From Cyclobacteriaceae bacterium (lineage in GTDB: Bacteria > Bacteroidota > Bacteroidia > Cytophagales > Cyclobacteriaceae), in assembly GCA_028278225.1 (NCBI GenBank), contig JANQEU010000030.1:148944-212943 (forward strand): a stretch of DNA of 64,000 bases. The letters are read 5' to 3'. The position numbers were made by a program, and so were the translations under genes. The notes below the pieces were generated by a model, which was given only the letters and a program-made list of their open reading frames with translations, was not told the DNA's origin and did not search any database. The number at the start of each line of letters is the position of its first letter. Position 1 is the stretch's first letter. Shown piece by piece: positions 8,985 through 18,064 of this stretch.

Positions 8985-10445
8985 ATGCTTTCAATTCAGA
9001 AAAAACTCACAAATACTTTTTTTGCCATTCTAAGTCTTCCCGCTACAGCAATGGGATTTGCACTGTCTGTGCAGATATCAGCCTTGAGCTGGATTCTGAG
9101 CAACAAATACGGCCTTGACATACATGATGTCGGGCTTGTATGGGCCGCGGGACCAATTGCCGGAATCCTGGGACAGGTGATCATTGGTGTGATCAGTGAT
9201 AACGTCTGGTTCTGGGGAGGCAGAAGGAAACCATTCATACTGATAGGCGGTGTGCTGGCATCCCTGATGCTGCTGGCTCTCCCTAATATTGACGTGATCT
9301 CATCTTCGATGGGCATAGAAGGGATCCTGGGAATTGCCATCGCTGTGGCCCTGATGCTGGATCTGGCAATTAATGTGAGTTTCAATCCCACAAGATCGAT
9401 CATTGCGGATGTCACACCTGAAGGCGTAAACCGGACAAAGGGCTATACCTGGATGCAGTCGGTTTCCGGTACGTTGAGTGTCGGAGCTTATGCCATAGGC
9501 GTGATATGGGATAATTACGTACTTATCTACTCAGGCGCGATCATTGTTTTTCTCTGTTCTTTTATCCCCCCCTTCTTTATCGAAGAAAAAAAAGAGCTGA
9601 TTGTTGAGAAGGATTTGAATACCGACAAACCTGCGACCTCCTTTATGGAAATCCTGATGGCTGTCAGACCTCTTTGGGGGTTTCTGGTATATGATGTCTA
9701 TGCTATTACCATGAGATTGATCCACATCGAGCAGACCAATTATTACATGGAATTTATTTGTCTGGGATTGACGGTCTTGCTGATCGGCCAGGTGTTGATC
9801 CAGTCTGAAAAAGACAAGTCCAGGGAAGAACGGAATGCAATCGGATTCAAAAAAGTAATGGCGGCCCACGCATTTTCATGGGTTGGGGTTCATACCATGT
9901 TCGTATACATGTTCTTTTACATCCAGGACAAGTACCCGTTGATGTCAAGCATTGATCAGGGCCGGGTGGTCTCCCTAAGTTTTCTGATCCTGAATGCTGT
10001 CGGTGCCATAATTCCCGTATTGGTGCTGCAGCCGCTTGCAAAACGCATCGGCAGGGTAAATACGCATGCGCTTTCTCTGGGTATCATGACAATTGGATAT
10101 TTCGGCTTGCTGGCATTTGGCAGCACCAATATCTACATTATTTATATTCTTATGGCAGTATGCGGCGTTGGATGGGCGGCTATCATTTCATTGCCTTTTG
10201 CAATTATGTCGCAGAAGGTAGACCAGGCTAAAATGGGGTTGTACATGGGGCTGTTCAATCTTTCCGTTGTATTGCCGCAATTAGTAGTAAGCCTGGGGGT
10301 TGGTTTTGCTGTGAATCAGGCTGAAAATAAAGTCCTGATTTTTATTATTTCTACAATAACACTGGCCTTGTCTACGGTGGCCTGGTTAATGGTCAAAGAG
10401 GATGATGATAGCAACATTCAAAATCAAGTAGGCTCTACTCATTAA
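8985..10445 (+). CDS. MFS transporter, SLC45 / glycoside-pentoside-hexuronide type
   Basis: A 486-residue protein with about twelve transmembrane helices. The SLC45-like signatures are the first-helix region LPATAMGFALSVQISALSW, the loop ISDNVWFWGGRRKPF (the R-R-K-P motif of MFS loop 2-3) and NPTRSIIADVTPE after helix 4. SLC45 and GPH members move sugars with H+ or Na+. The substrate here is unknown. The ATG at 8985 is preferred to a TTG at 8961. It heads a same-strand run with the M20 hydrolase 6 bases downstream and an alpha/beta hydrolase after that, so uptake followed by hydrolysis of a shared substrate is possible but unproven. Confidence 0.83.
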   Translation: MLSIQKKLTNTFFAILSLPATAMGFALSVQISALSWILSNKYGLDIHDVGLVWAAGPIAGILGQVIIGVISDNVWFWGGRRKPFILIGGVLASLMLLALPNIDVISSSMGIEGILGIAIAVALMLDLAINVSFNPTRSIIADVTPEGVNRTKGYTWMQSVSGTLSVGAYAIGVIWDNYVLIYSGAIIVFLCSFIPPFFIEEKKELIVEKDLNTDKPATSFMEILMAVRPLWGFLVYDVYAITMRLIHIEQTNYYMEFICLGLTVLLIGQVLIQSEKDKSREERNAIGFKKVMAAHAFSWVGVHTMFVYMFFYIQDKYPLMSSIDQGRVVSLSFLILNAVGAIIPVLVLQPLAKRIGRVNTHALSLGIMTIGYFGLLAFGSTNIYIIYILMAVCGVGWAAIISLPFAIMSQKVDQAKMGLYMGLFNLSVVLPQLVVSLGVGFAVNQAENKVLIFIISTITLALSTVAWLMVKEDDDSNIQNQVGSTH

Positions 10446-10450
10446 TCTTT

Positions 10451-11971
10451 ATGAAAAAAATAATCTTCCTGCTCGCTCTTACAGTGTCCGTCACCTTTTG
10501 TTTCGGACAGAAATTCGACGCTGAAGCACTCGACCGGATTGCAGATGAATATGCTAAAAAATCCTGGCAGCAACTCGCTGAGCTTTTGAGCATACCAAAT
10601 GATGCGCACTTTCCCGGGGATATTGAAAAAAATGTAAAATGGTGTGAGAGCGCTTTTGGTGCCAGGGGTTTTACCACCAAAAGACTCGAAACGGAAAGAC
10701 TGCCGCTTCTTTTGGCGGAAAAACCTGCAAAAAAAGCGAAGAAAACGGTACTAATCTACCTTCAGATTGACGGACAGCCAGTCGATCCGTCGGCATGGCT
10801 GCAGGATGATCCTTTCGTACCGGTACTGAAAGAACAAAATTCATCCGGCGATTGGGAGATCATCGACTGGGACAATATCAGTTCCAATTACAACCCGGAA
10901 TTTAGGATTTTTGCCAGGTCAACTTCTGACTCGAAAGGGGCAGTATCTGCATTTCTTGCGGCACTTGACGCCTCCGAAGTAAACAAGATCCGGCCAAACT
11001 ACAACATGAAGATCATTATGGATTTTGAGGAGGAACTGGGATCTCCCCCCCTTCCAAAAGCTGTTGAAACCTACAAGGAAGATCTGGCGGCGGACATGTT
11101 GATCATATTTGACGGACCAAGACACGTAAGCAACAAGCCAACACTCACTTTCGGAGCACGTGGGATCTCGACCATAACCCTGACGGTACATGGACCGAGA
11201 AAACCTCAGCATAGCGGGCATTATGGAAATTATGCACCAAATCCGGCATGGAGACTGGCACACTTGCTGGCTTCTATGAAAAATGAGGATGGTCTCGTAA
11301 CTATACCGGGTTATTATGATGGCATTGAGCTTACTGACGAAGCCCGGGCGATCTTGTCCCAGGTACCGGACGATGAAGCCGAGATCATGAAAAGTGTGGG
11401 CATAGCCGCTACGGATAAGGTTGGAAGTAATTACCAGGAGTCCATCCAGTATCCTTCTCTCAATGTCCGTGGAATGGCTTCGGCATGGATTGGTGACGAG
11501 GTAAGGACCATTGTGCCTTCAACTGCTACCGCGGAAATAGATGTACGGCTGGTATTGGAAAGTGACCCAGATCGTTTGCTGGGTCTTATAAAAAGTCATA
11601 TCAGGGATCAGGGGTATCACATTATCGATGACAGGGATCCGACAGAGGAAGAAAGGATGACCCATGATAAGATCATAACCTGGTCATCAAGGATATCATA
11701 CCTGGCCTACCGCACTCCGTTTGATTCGGAAGTGGGCATATGGTTGGACAAAGCGCTTACAAGAGCGTTCGGATCCTCTCCGATCAAAATTCGTAACAGC
11801 GGGGGGTCCATTCCCATTTCTCCTTTTGTGAATACTTTAGGAATACCTGCAGTCACGGTGCCCATAGTCAATCGGGACAATAACCAGCACAGCCCCAATG
11901 AGAATCTGAGATTAGGGAACTATGTTGACGGTGTAAGGACTTATCTCGCGATCCTGAGCGAGGAATTGTAA
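10451..11971 (+). CDS. Secreted M20-family metallohydrolase with an altered metal-ligand motif
   Basis: A 506-residue protein with a signal peptide (residues 1-20, ending CFGQ) and the M20 peptidase layout: an IDGQPVDPSAW segment, ARSTSDSKGA with the bridging Asp, the catalytic pair in MDFEEELGSPPLP, LIIFDGP, a dimerisation domain starting near HSGHYGNYAPNP, and HSPNENLRL near the C-terminus. These enzymes cleave peptides or acyl-amino acids with two zinc ions. The first zinc ligand is normally His in a G-H-x-D motif; here the equivalent reads L-Q-I-D, so Gln replaces His while the Asp is kept. Either this homologue tolerates Gln or it is metal-poor or inactive. It follows the transporter gene by 6 bases. 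Confidence 0.82.
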   Translation: MKKIIFLLALTVSVTFCFGQKFDAEALDRIADEYAKKSWQQLAELLSIPNDAHFPGDIEKNVKWCESAFGARGFTTKRLETERLPLLLAEKPAKKAKKTVLIYLQIDGQPVDPSAWLQDDPFVPVLKEQNSSGDWEIIDWDNISSNYNPEFRIFARSTSDSKGAVSAFLAALDASEVNKIRPNYNMKIIMDFEEELGSPPLPKAVETYKEDLAADMLIIFDGPRHVSNKPTLTFGARGISTITLTVHGPRKPQHSGHYGNYAPNPAWRLAHLLASMKNEDGLVTIPGYYDGIELTDEARAILSQVPDDEAEIMKSVGIAATDKVGSNYQESIQYPSLNVRGMASAWIGDEVRTIVPSTATAEIDVRLVLESDPDRLLGLIKSHIRDQGYHIIDDRDPTEEERMTHDKIITWSSRISYLAYRTPFDSEVGIWLDKALTRAFGSSPIKIRNSGGSIPISPFVNTLGIPAVTVPIVNRDNNQHSPNENLRLGNYVDGVRTYLAILSEEL

Positions 11972-12011
11972 CTAAGTGCCCCGCTATGTGAACCATCAAT
12001 TCTTCAAAATC

Positions 12012-12863
12012 ATGAAAACATTTAACCCAAAAATCCCTGCTGTCCTGGTTTTTGCGATTTTATTGCTCCATGGTCTCTCATATGCTCAATCGAGGCTCAA
12101 GATCCGGAGTGACGGATCGGATATTATACTGACGATCTGGGAAGGAAAACCCAATTCACCGGCGACCCTGCTGCTAATACCGGGATGGGGAGGCGGACCC
12201 ACTGAAGTACTGGGACTTGGCAAGTTCCTGTCCCAAGGAGGCATCCCGGTAGTGATCCTGACTCCCAGAGGCTGGCATGAGAGTGAGGGTATCTCCACAT
12301 TCGCGAATGCTTTGAAGGATATTGAAACAGCCTGGAACTGGATCCGAAAATCAGACAGATCCGCTGAACTAAATCTCAACTCTACTAAAACAATACTCGG
12401 TGGATATAGTTGGGGTGGCGGCATGTCACTCGCTTATGCCGCGCGTGATACATCCGTGTCAAAGGTATTTTCAATAGCAGGTACTGATCACGGGCAGTTC
12501 ATTCGGCAGTATTCTACAGACCAGGATTTTGCGGCCATGGTCGACAAGATACTGACATCAACTGCGGCTCCTGAAGGACCCATTCGGACTGACATCCAAT
12601 TCGGTTTGAATGAAATGCGAGAGAATCAGCACATTTACGGTCTGATCGAAAACACCGGAAAACTTTATGACAGAACTGTCCTTCTGGTGGGGGGATGGGA
12701 AGATGGCAATGTCACAGTCGACAATACATTGTTGCCTTTGTACCGGGGGTTGCGCAAGTCAGGAGCGGAAGATGTTACGTTTCTAACATATCATTCCGAC
12801 CATTCTTTTCGAACGGTACGGGACCGGTTGCATAAAGATCTCTTATCCTGGATTTCCAATTGA
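12012..12863 (+). CDS. Secreted alpha/beta hydrolase
   Basis: A 283-residue protein with a signal peptide ending at SYAQ. The hydrolase core is visible: the oxyanion region LIPGWGGGP, the nucleophile elbow GYSWGGG with the catalytic Ser, a likely acidic residue in GGWEDGNV, and the catalytic His in HSDHSF near the C-terminus. Esterase or peptidase activity is expected; the substrate is unknown. The ATG at 12012 is preferred to a GTG at 11976 because the signal peptide begins there. It is the third gene of the run with the transporter and the M20 hydrolase. Confidence 0.8.
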   Translation: MKTFNPKIPAVLVFAILLLHGLSYAQSRLKIRSDGSDIILTIWEGKPNSPATLLLIPGWGGGPTEVLGLGKFLSQGGIPVVILTPRGWHESEGISTFANALKDIETAWNWIRKSDRSAELNLNSTKTILGGYSWGGGMSLAYAARDTSVSKVFSIAGTDHGQFIRQYSTDQDFAAMVDKILTSTAAPEGPIRTDIQFGLNEMRENQHIYGLIENTGKLYDRTVLLVGGWEDGNVTVDNTLLPLYRGLRKSGAEDVTFLTYHSDHSFRTVRDRLHKDLLSWISN

Positions 12864-12915
12864 ATGTCTACATCCAGCTCCTGTCAAGACAGGTCGTAGT
12901 GTCGCATACCGCACT

Positions 12916-13809
12916 TCAAAACTTGCTGCTGGCCGCGAAGATCTTGTCATATTGTTTCTCATCCAGCCACAGTTCGTCCTTATTCTCGGATGACGAAATG
13001 ATCCAGCCGTCAGGTCTCCGGTAGGCTGAGATCTGTATTTCCGGCTGGTTACTGAATCCGAAAGTCACATTGAGATCAGGGGTTCCCAACGTTGCATCAT
13101 CGACAAAACTCTTACTTGTTACATAGCTTAAACCATTGATGTAACTGACCGTTGTTGCGGAATCTGCCGGATTAGTTCCATTGTACCATGTGTCATCATT
13201 CTTAGCCAAAACAACAGCACTATCCGGATAATTGAATGATATCACATTCAGCGAGTCTTTTTTCAGTCTAAGGATGTTGCTGTTTCGGAAATCTTCAGGC
13301 TTTGTGCTGATGCTCATTTTCATAAAGTTATTGGCCACATAGGTATCCTTATCTTCGGACAGCCTCACATAAGTGTAAAATGATCGCTGACCCTCTACTC
13401 CGAAACGTCCCAAAACAATGTCTCCTGTTAACTTGCTTCCCTCATAAACTTTAACTCTTATACCGGCGGAATCAACGGAAAAATCCTTCCATTTATCTTC
13501 GGTTCTGGATGCCAACCTGGAGGGTTCCACACTGTTGAGTGTGGAAAGCATACTTCTGACAGTATTGTTTACGGCTTTTTTCGAACCCGTTTCAACGTCA
13601 ACCATCCACTGACCTTCATTTTTTGTTAAAACGGTAATTCCCTCCGGGCTTTCGATCTCCACTTTAGTGACCTTCGCAGTATCTACCGATACCAACTCAG
13701 TTCTGAAGGATTTACTTCTCCCTTTGTTACCGGTGAATTTTACTACCAGAAATACTCCTATCAATATGGCAAGTATGATCAGTAGCCTGGGTGTTGTTAA
13801 TTTTAGCAT
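12916..13809 (-). CDS. DUF4340 membrane-anchored protein of the gliding ABC-transporter cluster
   Basis: A 297-residue protein with one N-terminal transmembrane helix (about residues 8-26) and a long extracytoplasmic part fitting DUF4340 (PF14238), a beta-rich repeat region without catalytic residues I can identify. It is the last gene after gldA-gldF-gldG (24 bases after gldG) and reads in the same direction. DUF4340 genes often follow GldG-like auxiliary genes, so it is probably an accessory part of the same transporter. Its molecular job is unknown. Confidence 0.8.
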   Translation of the reverse strand: MLKLTTPRLLIILAILIGVFLVVKFTGNKGRSKSFRTELVSVDTAKVTKVEIESPEGITVLTKNEGQWMVDVETGSKKAVNNTVRSMLSTLNSVEPSRLASRTEDKWKDFSVDSAGIRVKVYEGSKLTGDIVLGRFGVEGQRSFYTYVRLSEDKDTYVANNFMKMSISTKPEDFRNSNILRLKKDSLNVISFNYPDSAVVLAKNDDTWYNGTNPADSATTVSYINGLSYVTSKSFVDDATLGTPDLNVTFGFSNQPEIQISAYRRPDGWIISSSENKDELWLDEKQYDKIFAASSKF

Positions 13810-13833
13810 TGTAAACGAAAATAGATTTTCTTT

Positions 13834-15348
13834 TTAACTATAATTCTCCTGGGCCCATTTTTGACGTTTACGGGCATTATTGGACCTTCTCACCAGCGCG
13901 TAAACTAAAATCAGAAAGATCGGCGCAAACACATTTCCGTATTTGATGATATTCTTTGTGCCGTCTTCTACCGGATCCAGTGGCCGGCTCGTCACACCTT
14001 TGGTTCTCAGGTCGATCAGGCCCGTATCATCCGACAGCCAGTCAACCGCATTAGAAGCGAAATTGACATTGTCAGGACTCAGTTGCTGAACTTGTTGACC
14101 TTCTCCATTGACAATAAACTGACCATTTGAAATAATGATCATTTTTCCGCCGGCATCTCCGATACCCTCTATTGATGCGGCAATTATCTGCTCAGGCTGC
14201 ACAAAATCGCGTTCCGCCCACTTGCGCTGAATATCCACATATATCGGGGGCATCTGGAGTCCGGATACTTCCGAACTAAATATCAGGGGGTTAATGGAAA
14301 TCGTTGTGTCCTGTCCCGTAATGTTCAGGGCATTGACAAAAGGCAGCACAATCGCTTCCAGACCGGACGTTGTAGGGTGATCCGCAAAATTGTTCACCTG
14401 GGGGAAATATGGAAACTCCACCTGGCTATTGATGGTGAAAAAACCGGAACGCTGCTGAACGGTCACAGATGCACACTGCGCATCTATGATAAATTGATCA
14501 CCGGGAGTGACACCTTTCTGCGCAATCCAGCCCGCCAGTCCAATATTATCAGCCCGGGAAAGTAGTGACGTTTGCAGGTCACCTTTTACATTCGAATAGG
14601 CTAAGAAGATATTTCCTCCCTGGTTCAGGTAATTGTCAAGCTTGACAAAATCATAAGGCGCTATAGTGTCCGCAGGGCTCACCCAAATCAAACTTCTGTA
14701 AAATGATGGTACTATGGTTGTATCACGGATATTGAAAGGCTCAACATCATATAATACAGACAACTGCTGAAGAAGCTGCGGAAATGCCTGAAACGAAGGT
14801 TCACCGTAACCTTGTATCATCCCGACCTTCGGTTTATCGGCGATGGCCAATTTCTTGATGGAAGTTGTCAGATCATATTCCATCGCTGCACCGGGCTGGA
14901 TCAATGGGATTACTTCAGTCCGCTCTCCTGACTTGAAAACTACTCCCATGAATGCCTGCAACTGCTGTCGCTGATCGTTTTCTACCACGTTGATGGAAAC
15001 AGGCGCAATACCATTTTGAAACGCTTCCTGCTTAAGCTCTTCACTCTCATTCGGATTAATGAACTCAAATACAATGTTTCCGTTTGACCGATCCTCATAT
15101 TCGATCAACTGATCCTGCAGATCTTTTCTCACGTATGCCAATTGCGGCGGGAGGTCTTTTGTAAAGTATGCCTGCACCGTTATTACGTCCTCCAGGTCTT
15201 CCAGAATATTTTTTGTGGCATCGCTGAGTGTGTAGCGCCGGTCTTCAGTGAAGTCCAACCTGAAATACAGCGCATCCGAGATCAAATTCAGAATGACGAC
15301 TATCGCTACTACGATCCCAATTTGTGTAAATATTTTTGACTTTTTCAT
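13834..15348 (-). CDS. gldG: GldG, gliding-associated ABC transporter auxiliary (substrate-binding) subunit
   Basis: A 504-residue protein with an N-terminal helix (residues 8-28), an ABC_transp_aux (PF09822) ectodomain starting at the RRYTLSDATKNIL motif, and a C-terminal helix (about 468-488) followed by a basic tail. The middle contains the KPKVGMIQGYGEPS segment typical of GldG. In Flavobacterium, GldA, GldF and GldG form an ABC transporter needed for gliding motility. The gene lies 16 bases after gldF. The match in family, order and topology is strong, although many non-gliding Bacteroidota keep this cluster, so motility cannot be assumed. Confidence 0.9.
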   Translation of the reverse strand: MKKSKIFTQIGIVVAIVVILNLISDALYFRLDFTEDRRYTLSDATKNILEDLEDVITVQAYFTKDLPPQLAYVRKDLQDQLIEYEDRSNGNIVFEFINPNESEELKQEAFQNGIAPVSINVVENDQRQQLQAFMGVVFKSGERTEVIPLIQPGAAMEYDLTTSIKKLAIADKPKVGMIQGYGEPSFQAFPQLLQQLSVLYDVEPFNIRDTTIVPSFYRSLIWVSPADTIAPYDFVKLDNYLNQGGNIFLAYSNVKGDLQTSLLSRADNIGLAGWIAQKGVTPGDQFIIDAQCASVTVQQRSGFFTINSQVEFPYFPQVNNFADHPTTSGLEAIVLPFVNALNITGQDTTISINPLIFSSEVSGLQMPPIYVDIQRKWAERDFVQPEQIIAASIEGIGDAGGKMIIISNGQFIVNGEGQQVQQLSPDNVNFASNAVDWLSDDTGLIDLRTKGVTSRPLDPVEDGTKNIIKYGNVFAPIFLILVYALVRRSNNARKRQKWAQENYS

Positions 15349-15364
15349 TTTACTACAGCTTGAT

Positions 15365-16090
15365 TCAGGAATGCCAGTTACGTTTCGACAACATCACCTG
15401 GGACATCAATAATCCCAACACAATAATTGATAGAAAGAAGACCAAATCGCGGCTGTCTATCACTCCCCTGCTCAGGGATTCAAAATGAGCCCGGCTACTC
15501 AGATAACTGAATATCCCTCCTATCGTGCCTGTCATGGTGCTGCCGATCACATCGAACAGTAAGTGAAAGAATACCGATATAAAAAGGGCAACCAGGAATG
15601 CAACGATCTGGTTGGTGGTAAGACTGCTTGCAAACAAACCGATGGCAATGTATGCCCCTGAAAGAAGTATAAGACCAAAATACCCCCCGATCACTCCACC
15701 ATCATCGATATTTCCCAGGCGACTTATGGTGACATAATATGGTAGGGTACATAGTAGTGCGATAATGACCAGTAAAAGACAGGCTAAAAATTTGCCCAAT
15801 ACAATTTGACTATCGGTAACTGCTTTGGTGATCAGCAATTCGATCGTTCCGGCCCGGTTTTCTTCCGCTATCATTTTCATGGTCAATGCCGGGATAAAAA
15901 AGAACAATGACCAAAATGCAATACCGAAGAATACTTCCATGCTGGCCTGATTGATAAGAAATACATTAGATCCCACCAACCAGGTGAACAACCCACTAAG
16001 TCCCAGAAACAAAATAATCATTACATAGGCCGTCAGCGAATCAAAAAATGAAGCCAGTTCACGTCTTGTGATAATCCAGATCTTATTCAT
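15365..16090 (-). CDS. gldF: GldF, gliding-associated ABC transporter permease
   Basis: A 241-residue integral membrane protein with six hydrophobic helices. The N-terminus MNKIWIITRRELASFFDSL and the EENRAGTIELLITKAVTDSQIVLGK region after helix 2 are the classic ABC-2 type permease motifs (E-R-x-x-G-T-x-E-L-L). It lies between gldA (4 bases upstream) and gldG (16 bases downstream), so the three are one transcription unit. It should form the membrane channel of the GldA-GldF-GldG transporter. Confidence 0.92.
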   Translation of the reverse strand: MNKIWIITRRELASFFDSLTAYVMIILFLGLSGLFTWLVGSNVFLINQASMEVFFGIAFWSLFFFIPALTMKMIAEENRAGTIELLITKAVTDSQIVLGKFLACLLLVIIALLCTLPYYVTISRLGNIDDGGVIGGYFGLILLSGAYIAIGLFASSLTTNQIVAFLVALFISVFFHLLFDVIGSTMTGTIGGIFSYLSSRAHFESLSRGVIDSRDLVFFLSIIVLGLLMSQVMLSKRNWHS

Positions 16091-16094
16091 GCTA

Positions 16095-17015
16095 CTAGTT
16101 TGTGAGTTCCCTAAATACGTCTTCCAATCTTGTTTCTATCCCGGTCATCTCCGTGAGATACCATTTCTTTTTGACACACAGGTCGAAAACACTTTTTCGC
16201 GAGCTGCTTTCCGGTTTGGACTGGATCCTAAACCAGTTATCTTTTCCATCAACTGCATTGACGGTCTCCACTGACGCCAAGGCCAGAAGTGCCTTACCAA
16301 TATCACCGGAACCCTCGATTCCCACCGTCAATAATTCCTGTCCCTGTGCCTGTTGCCGCAATGTATCCGATGATCCGTCAGCAACGATCCTGCCTTTGTT
16401 TATGATAAGTATCCTGTCACAGGTGGCCTCCACCTCCGAAAGAATGTGTGAGCTGAGGATCACGGTCTTCTGTTTACCCAATTCCTTGATAAGCTTCCTG
16501 ATCTCTACGATCTGGTTGGGATCCAGACCCGAGGTCGGCTCATCAAGCACCAGTACTTCCGGATCATGGATCATTGCCTGGGCGAGACCTACACGCTGGC
16601 GGTATCCTTTGGAGAGTTCGTTGATGTTCTTATGCTTCTCCCGGTCAAGCCCGCAAATATCAATCATGTCCCCAATTTTCCCTGGGATATCTTTTTTCTC
16701 CACTCCCTGTATCTCAGCAGTAAATCGCAGGTAATCCACAATCGACATGTCCATGTAAAGTGGATTATTCTCGGGCAAGTACCCGATTTTTCTTTTTATT
16801 GATTCGGGATCGTGGTTGACTGATATATCATCAAGTTTGACATCCCCTTGTGTAGGGGCCATAAAACAGGTGATCACCTTCATGGTGGTACTTTTACCGG
16901 CTCCGTTTGGACCCAGAAATCCGACCACCTCTCCTGTTTTTACCTCAAATGATATGTCGTTAACAGCCTTTTGCTCACCGAATTTTTTAGTGAGATTTTC
17001 TACTATTATCGCCAT
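16095..17015 (-). CDS. gldA: GldA, gliding-associated ABC transporter ATP-binding subunit
   Basis: A 306-residue ABC ATPase. Walker A is GPNGAGKSTT (about residues 35-44), the signature is LSKGYRQRVGLAQAM, Walker B is VLVLDEPTSGLDP, and the switch His is in ILSSHILSE. The C-terminal extension of about 90 residues after the ATPase core, ending in LEDVFRELT, is usual for GldA. It is the first gene of the gldA-gldF-gldG-DUF4340 operon. The upstream region (17016-17240) is shared with the divergent small ORF and dCMP deaminase, and no clean minus-strand TAnnTTTG promoter was found in it. Confidence 0.92.
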   Translation of the reverse strand: MAIIVENLTKKFGEQKAVNDISFEVKTGEVVGFLGPNGAGKSTTMKVITCFMAPTQGDVKLDDISVNHDPESIKRKIGYLPENNPLYMDMSIVDYLRFTAEIQGVEKKDIPGKIGDMIDICGLDREKHKNINELSKGYRQRVGLAQAMIHDPEVLVLDEPTSGLDPNQIVEIRKLIKELGKQKTVILSSHILSEVEATCDRILIINKGRIVADGSSDTLRQQAQGQELLTVGIEGSGDIGKALLALASVETVNAVDGKDNWFRIQSKPESSSRKSVFDLCVKKKWYLTEMTGIETRLEDVFRELTN

Positions 17016-17240
17016 GTTGAATGCAATTGAACTTTTCCTGTATCATGACGTCATGCCATGAAAATTTGACTGGGCGCAATATTAGCCTTACTGCGTTTTT
17101 TTGTCAAGTTTTTCCGGGTGTTAAAAAAAGTTAAACCCGAATCCTCCCTAGGACTTTTGATCTCATTGCGAACTCCTGACTAAGTGATTTCAGCAAAATC
17201 AGAATAAGGGAGTTTAAACGCTGGTTTGTTAAAATTCCAA

Positions 17241-17387
17241 ATGATCACCATGACTCGCCGATATCGCTTTTTCTGGTTATGCCTGGGTATCTCCGTTGCC
17301 ATGCTGATCGTTTTGGCCGCTATGATGGACCTAACACCTTTCGTCAGTATATCAATAGATTTTATCCAAAAAGTTTTCAGGGCATAA
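17241..17387 (+). CDS. Possible 48-residue single-pass membrane protein
   Basis: ATG at 17241 to TAA at 17387 encodes a 48-residue peptide: a basic start (MTRRYRFFW), one hydrophobic helix of about 20 residues (CLGISVAMLIVLAAMM) and a short polar tail with DLTPFVSISIDFIQK. An in-frame ATG also lies at 17250. This is the pattern of a genuine small membrane protein, and the gene ends 39 bases before the dCMP deaminase start in the same direction. I do not recognise a family. It could be chance, since the region is short. Conservation upstream of the deaminase in relatives would decide. The rest of the 17016-17426 gap holds promoters for the divergent genes but no other structure that I can support. 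Confidence 0.5.
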   Translation: MITMTRRYRFFWLCLGISVAMLIVLAAMMDLTPFVSISIDFIQKVFRA

Positions 17388-17426
17388 TCAATCAAATCCT
17401 TGCCGGTTCTTGCTAGTTTCGCGTCT

Positions 17427-17909
17427 ATGTCCAGGCCGAATTTCGATGATATTTTTATGGAGCTTGCCGTCAACCTAGCGCAGCGGTCACACTGCATTAA
17501 GCGCCACGTGGGGGCGGTTCTGACCAAGGATACACGTATCATCTCAATAGGCTACAACGGACCACCGGCCGGAACTCACAACTGCGATGAAAAATGGCCT
17601 GAGGAAGGCTGCCCACGGGACTCTAAAGGAGGCTGCTCCCTGGCAATCCACGCCGAGCAGAATGCACTCCTTTATGCTGTTAAAAACAAAGCTTCCGTGG
17701 ACGGAGCAACGCTTTATGTAACGCTCTCACCGTGCCTGGCCTGCGCCCGGATCATCTACACAATGGGAGTGAAAAAAGTGATCTACCTGAATTCTTACGC
17801 CGAACACAAAGGAATACCTGAGGACGAAGGTGTTGATTTCCTTGAACAGTTCGGTGTGGAAACGGAGAAATATACCGGATCATTGGATAATGTGACCCAT
17901 ATGATTTAG
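17427..17909 (+). CDS. dCMP / cytidine-type deaminase (ComEB family)
   Basis: A 160-residue zinc deaminase. The zinc site is formed by His in SLAIHAEQNALL (with catalytic Glu) and the two Cys in SPCLACARII. The N-terminal part carries RHVGAVLTKDTRIISIGYNGPPAGTHNC, a stretch seen in deoxycytidylate deaminases, and the CPRDSKGGCSL loop adds two Cys that often bind a second zinc. dCMP deaminase makes dUMP for thymidylate synthesis. The ATG at 17427 is preferred over a TTG at 17400. Divergent from gldA. Confidence 0.88.
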   Translation: MSRPNFDDIFMELAVNLAQRSHCIKRHVGAVLTKDTRIISIGYNGPPAGTHNCDEKWPEEGCPRDSKGGCSLAIHAEQNALLYAVKNKASVDGATLYVTLSPCLACARIIYTMGVKKVIYLNSYAEHKGIPEDEGVDFLEQFGVETEKYTGSLDNVTHMI

Positions 17910-17985
17910 CAGGGGCCGTATTGCGGTGCGAAAATTTATCCTGGCCGGTTTAGCCAAAAGCTGAAATAATAATGCATTGGATAAC

Positions 17986-17993
17986 TACCTTTG
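17986..17993 (+). promoter_or_regulatory. Candidate -7 box (TACCTTTG) upstream of the NTF2-like gene
   Basis: TACCTTTG matches the Bacteroidota TAnnTTTG element, 72 bases before the next start codon. No good -33 TTTG partner is visible at 19 bases, so this is a weak call. Confidence 0.4.
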
Positions 17994-18064
17994 AAAGGCT
18001 GATGATGCCTGTTGGCAGTATTTACCAGCATCAGTTCATATGGTCATAAAAAACTCAAAATACA

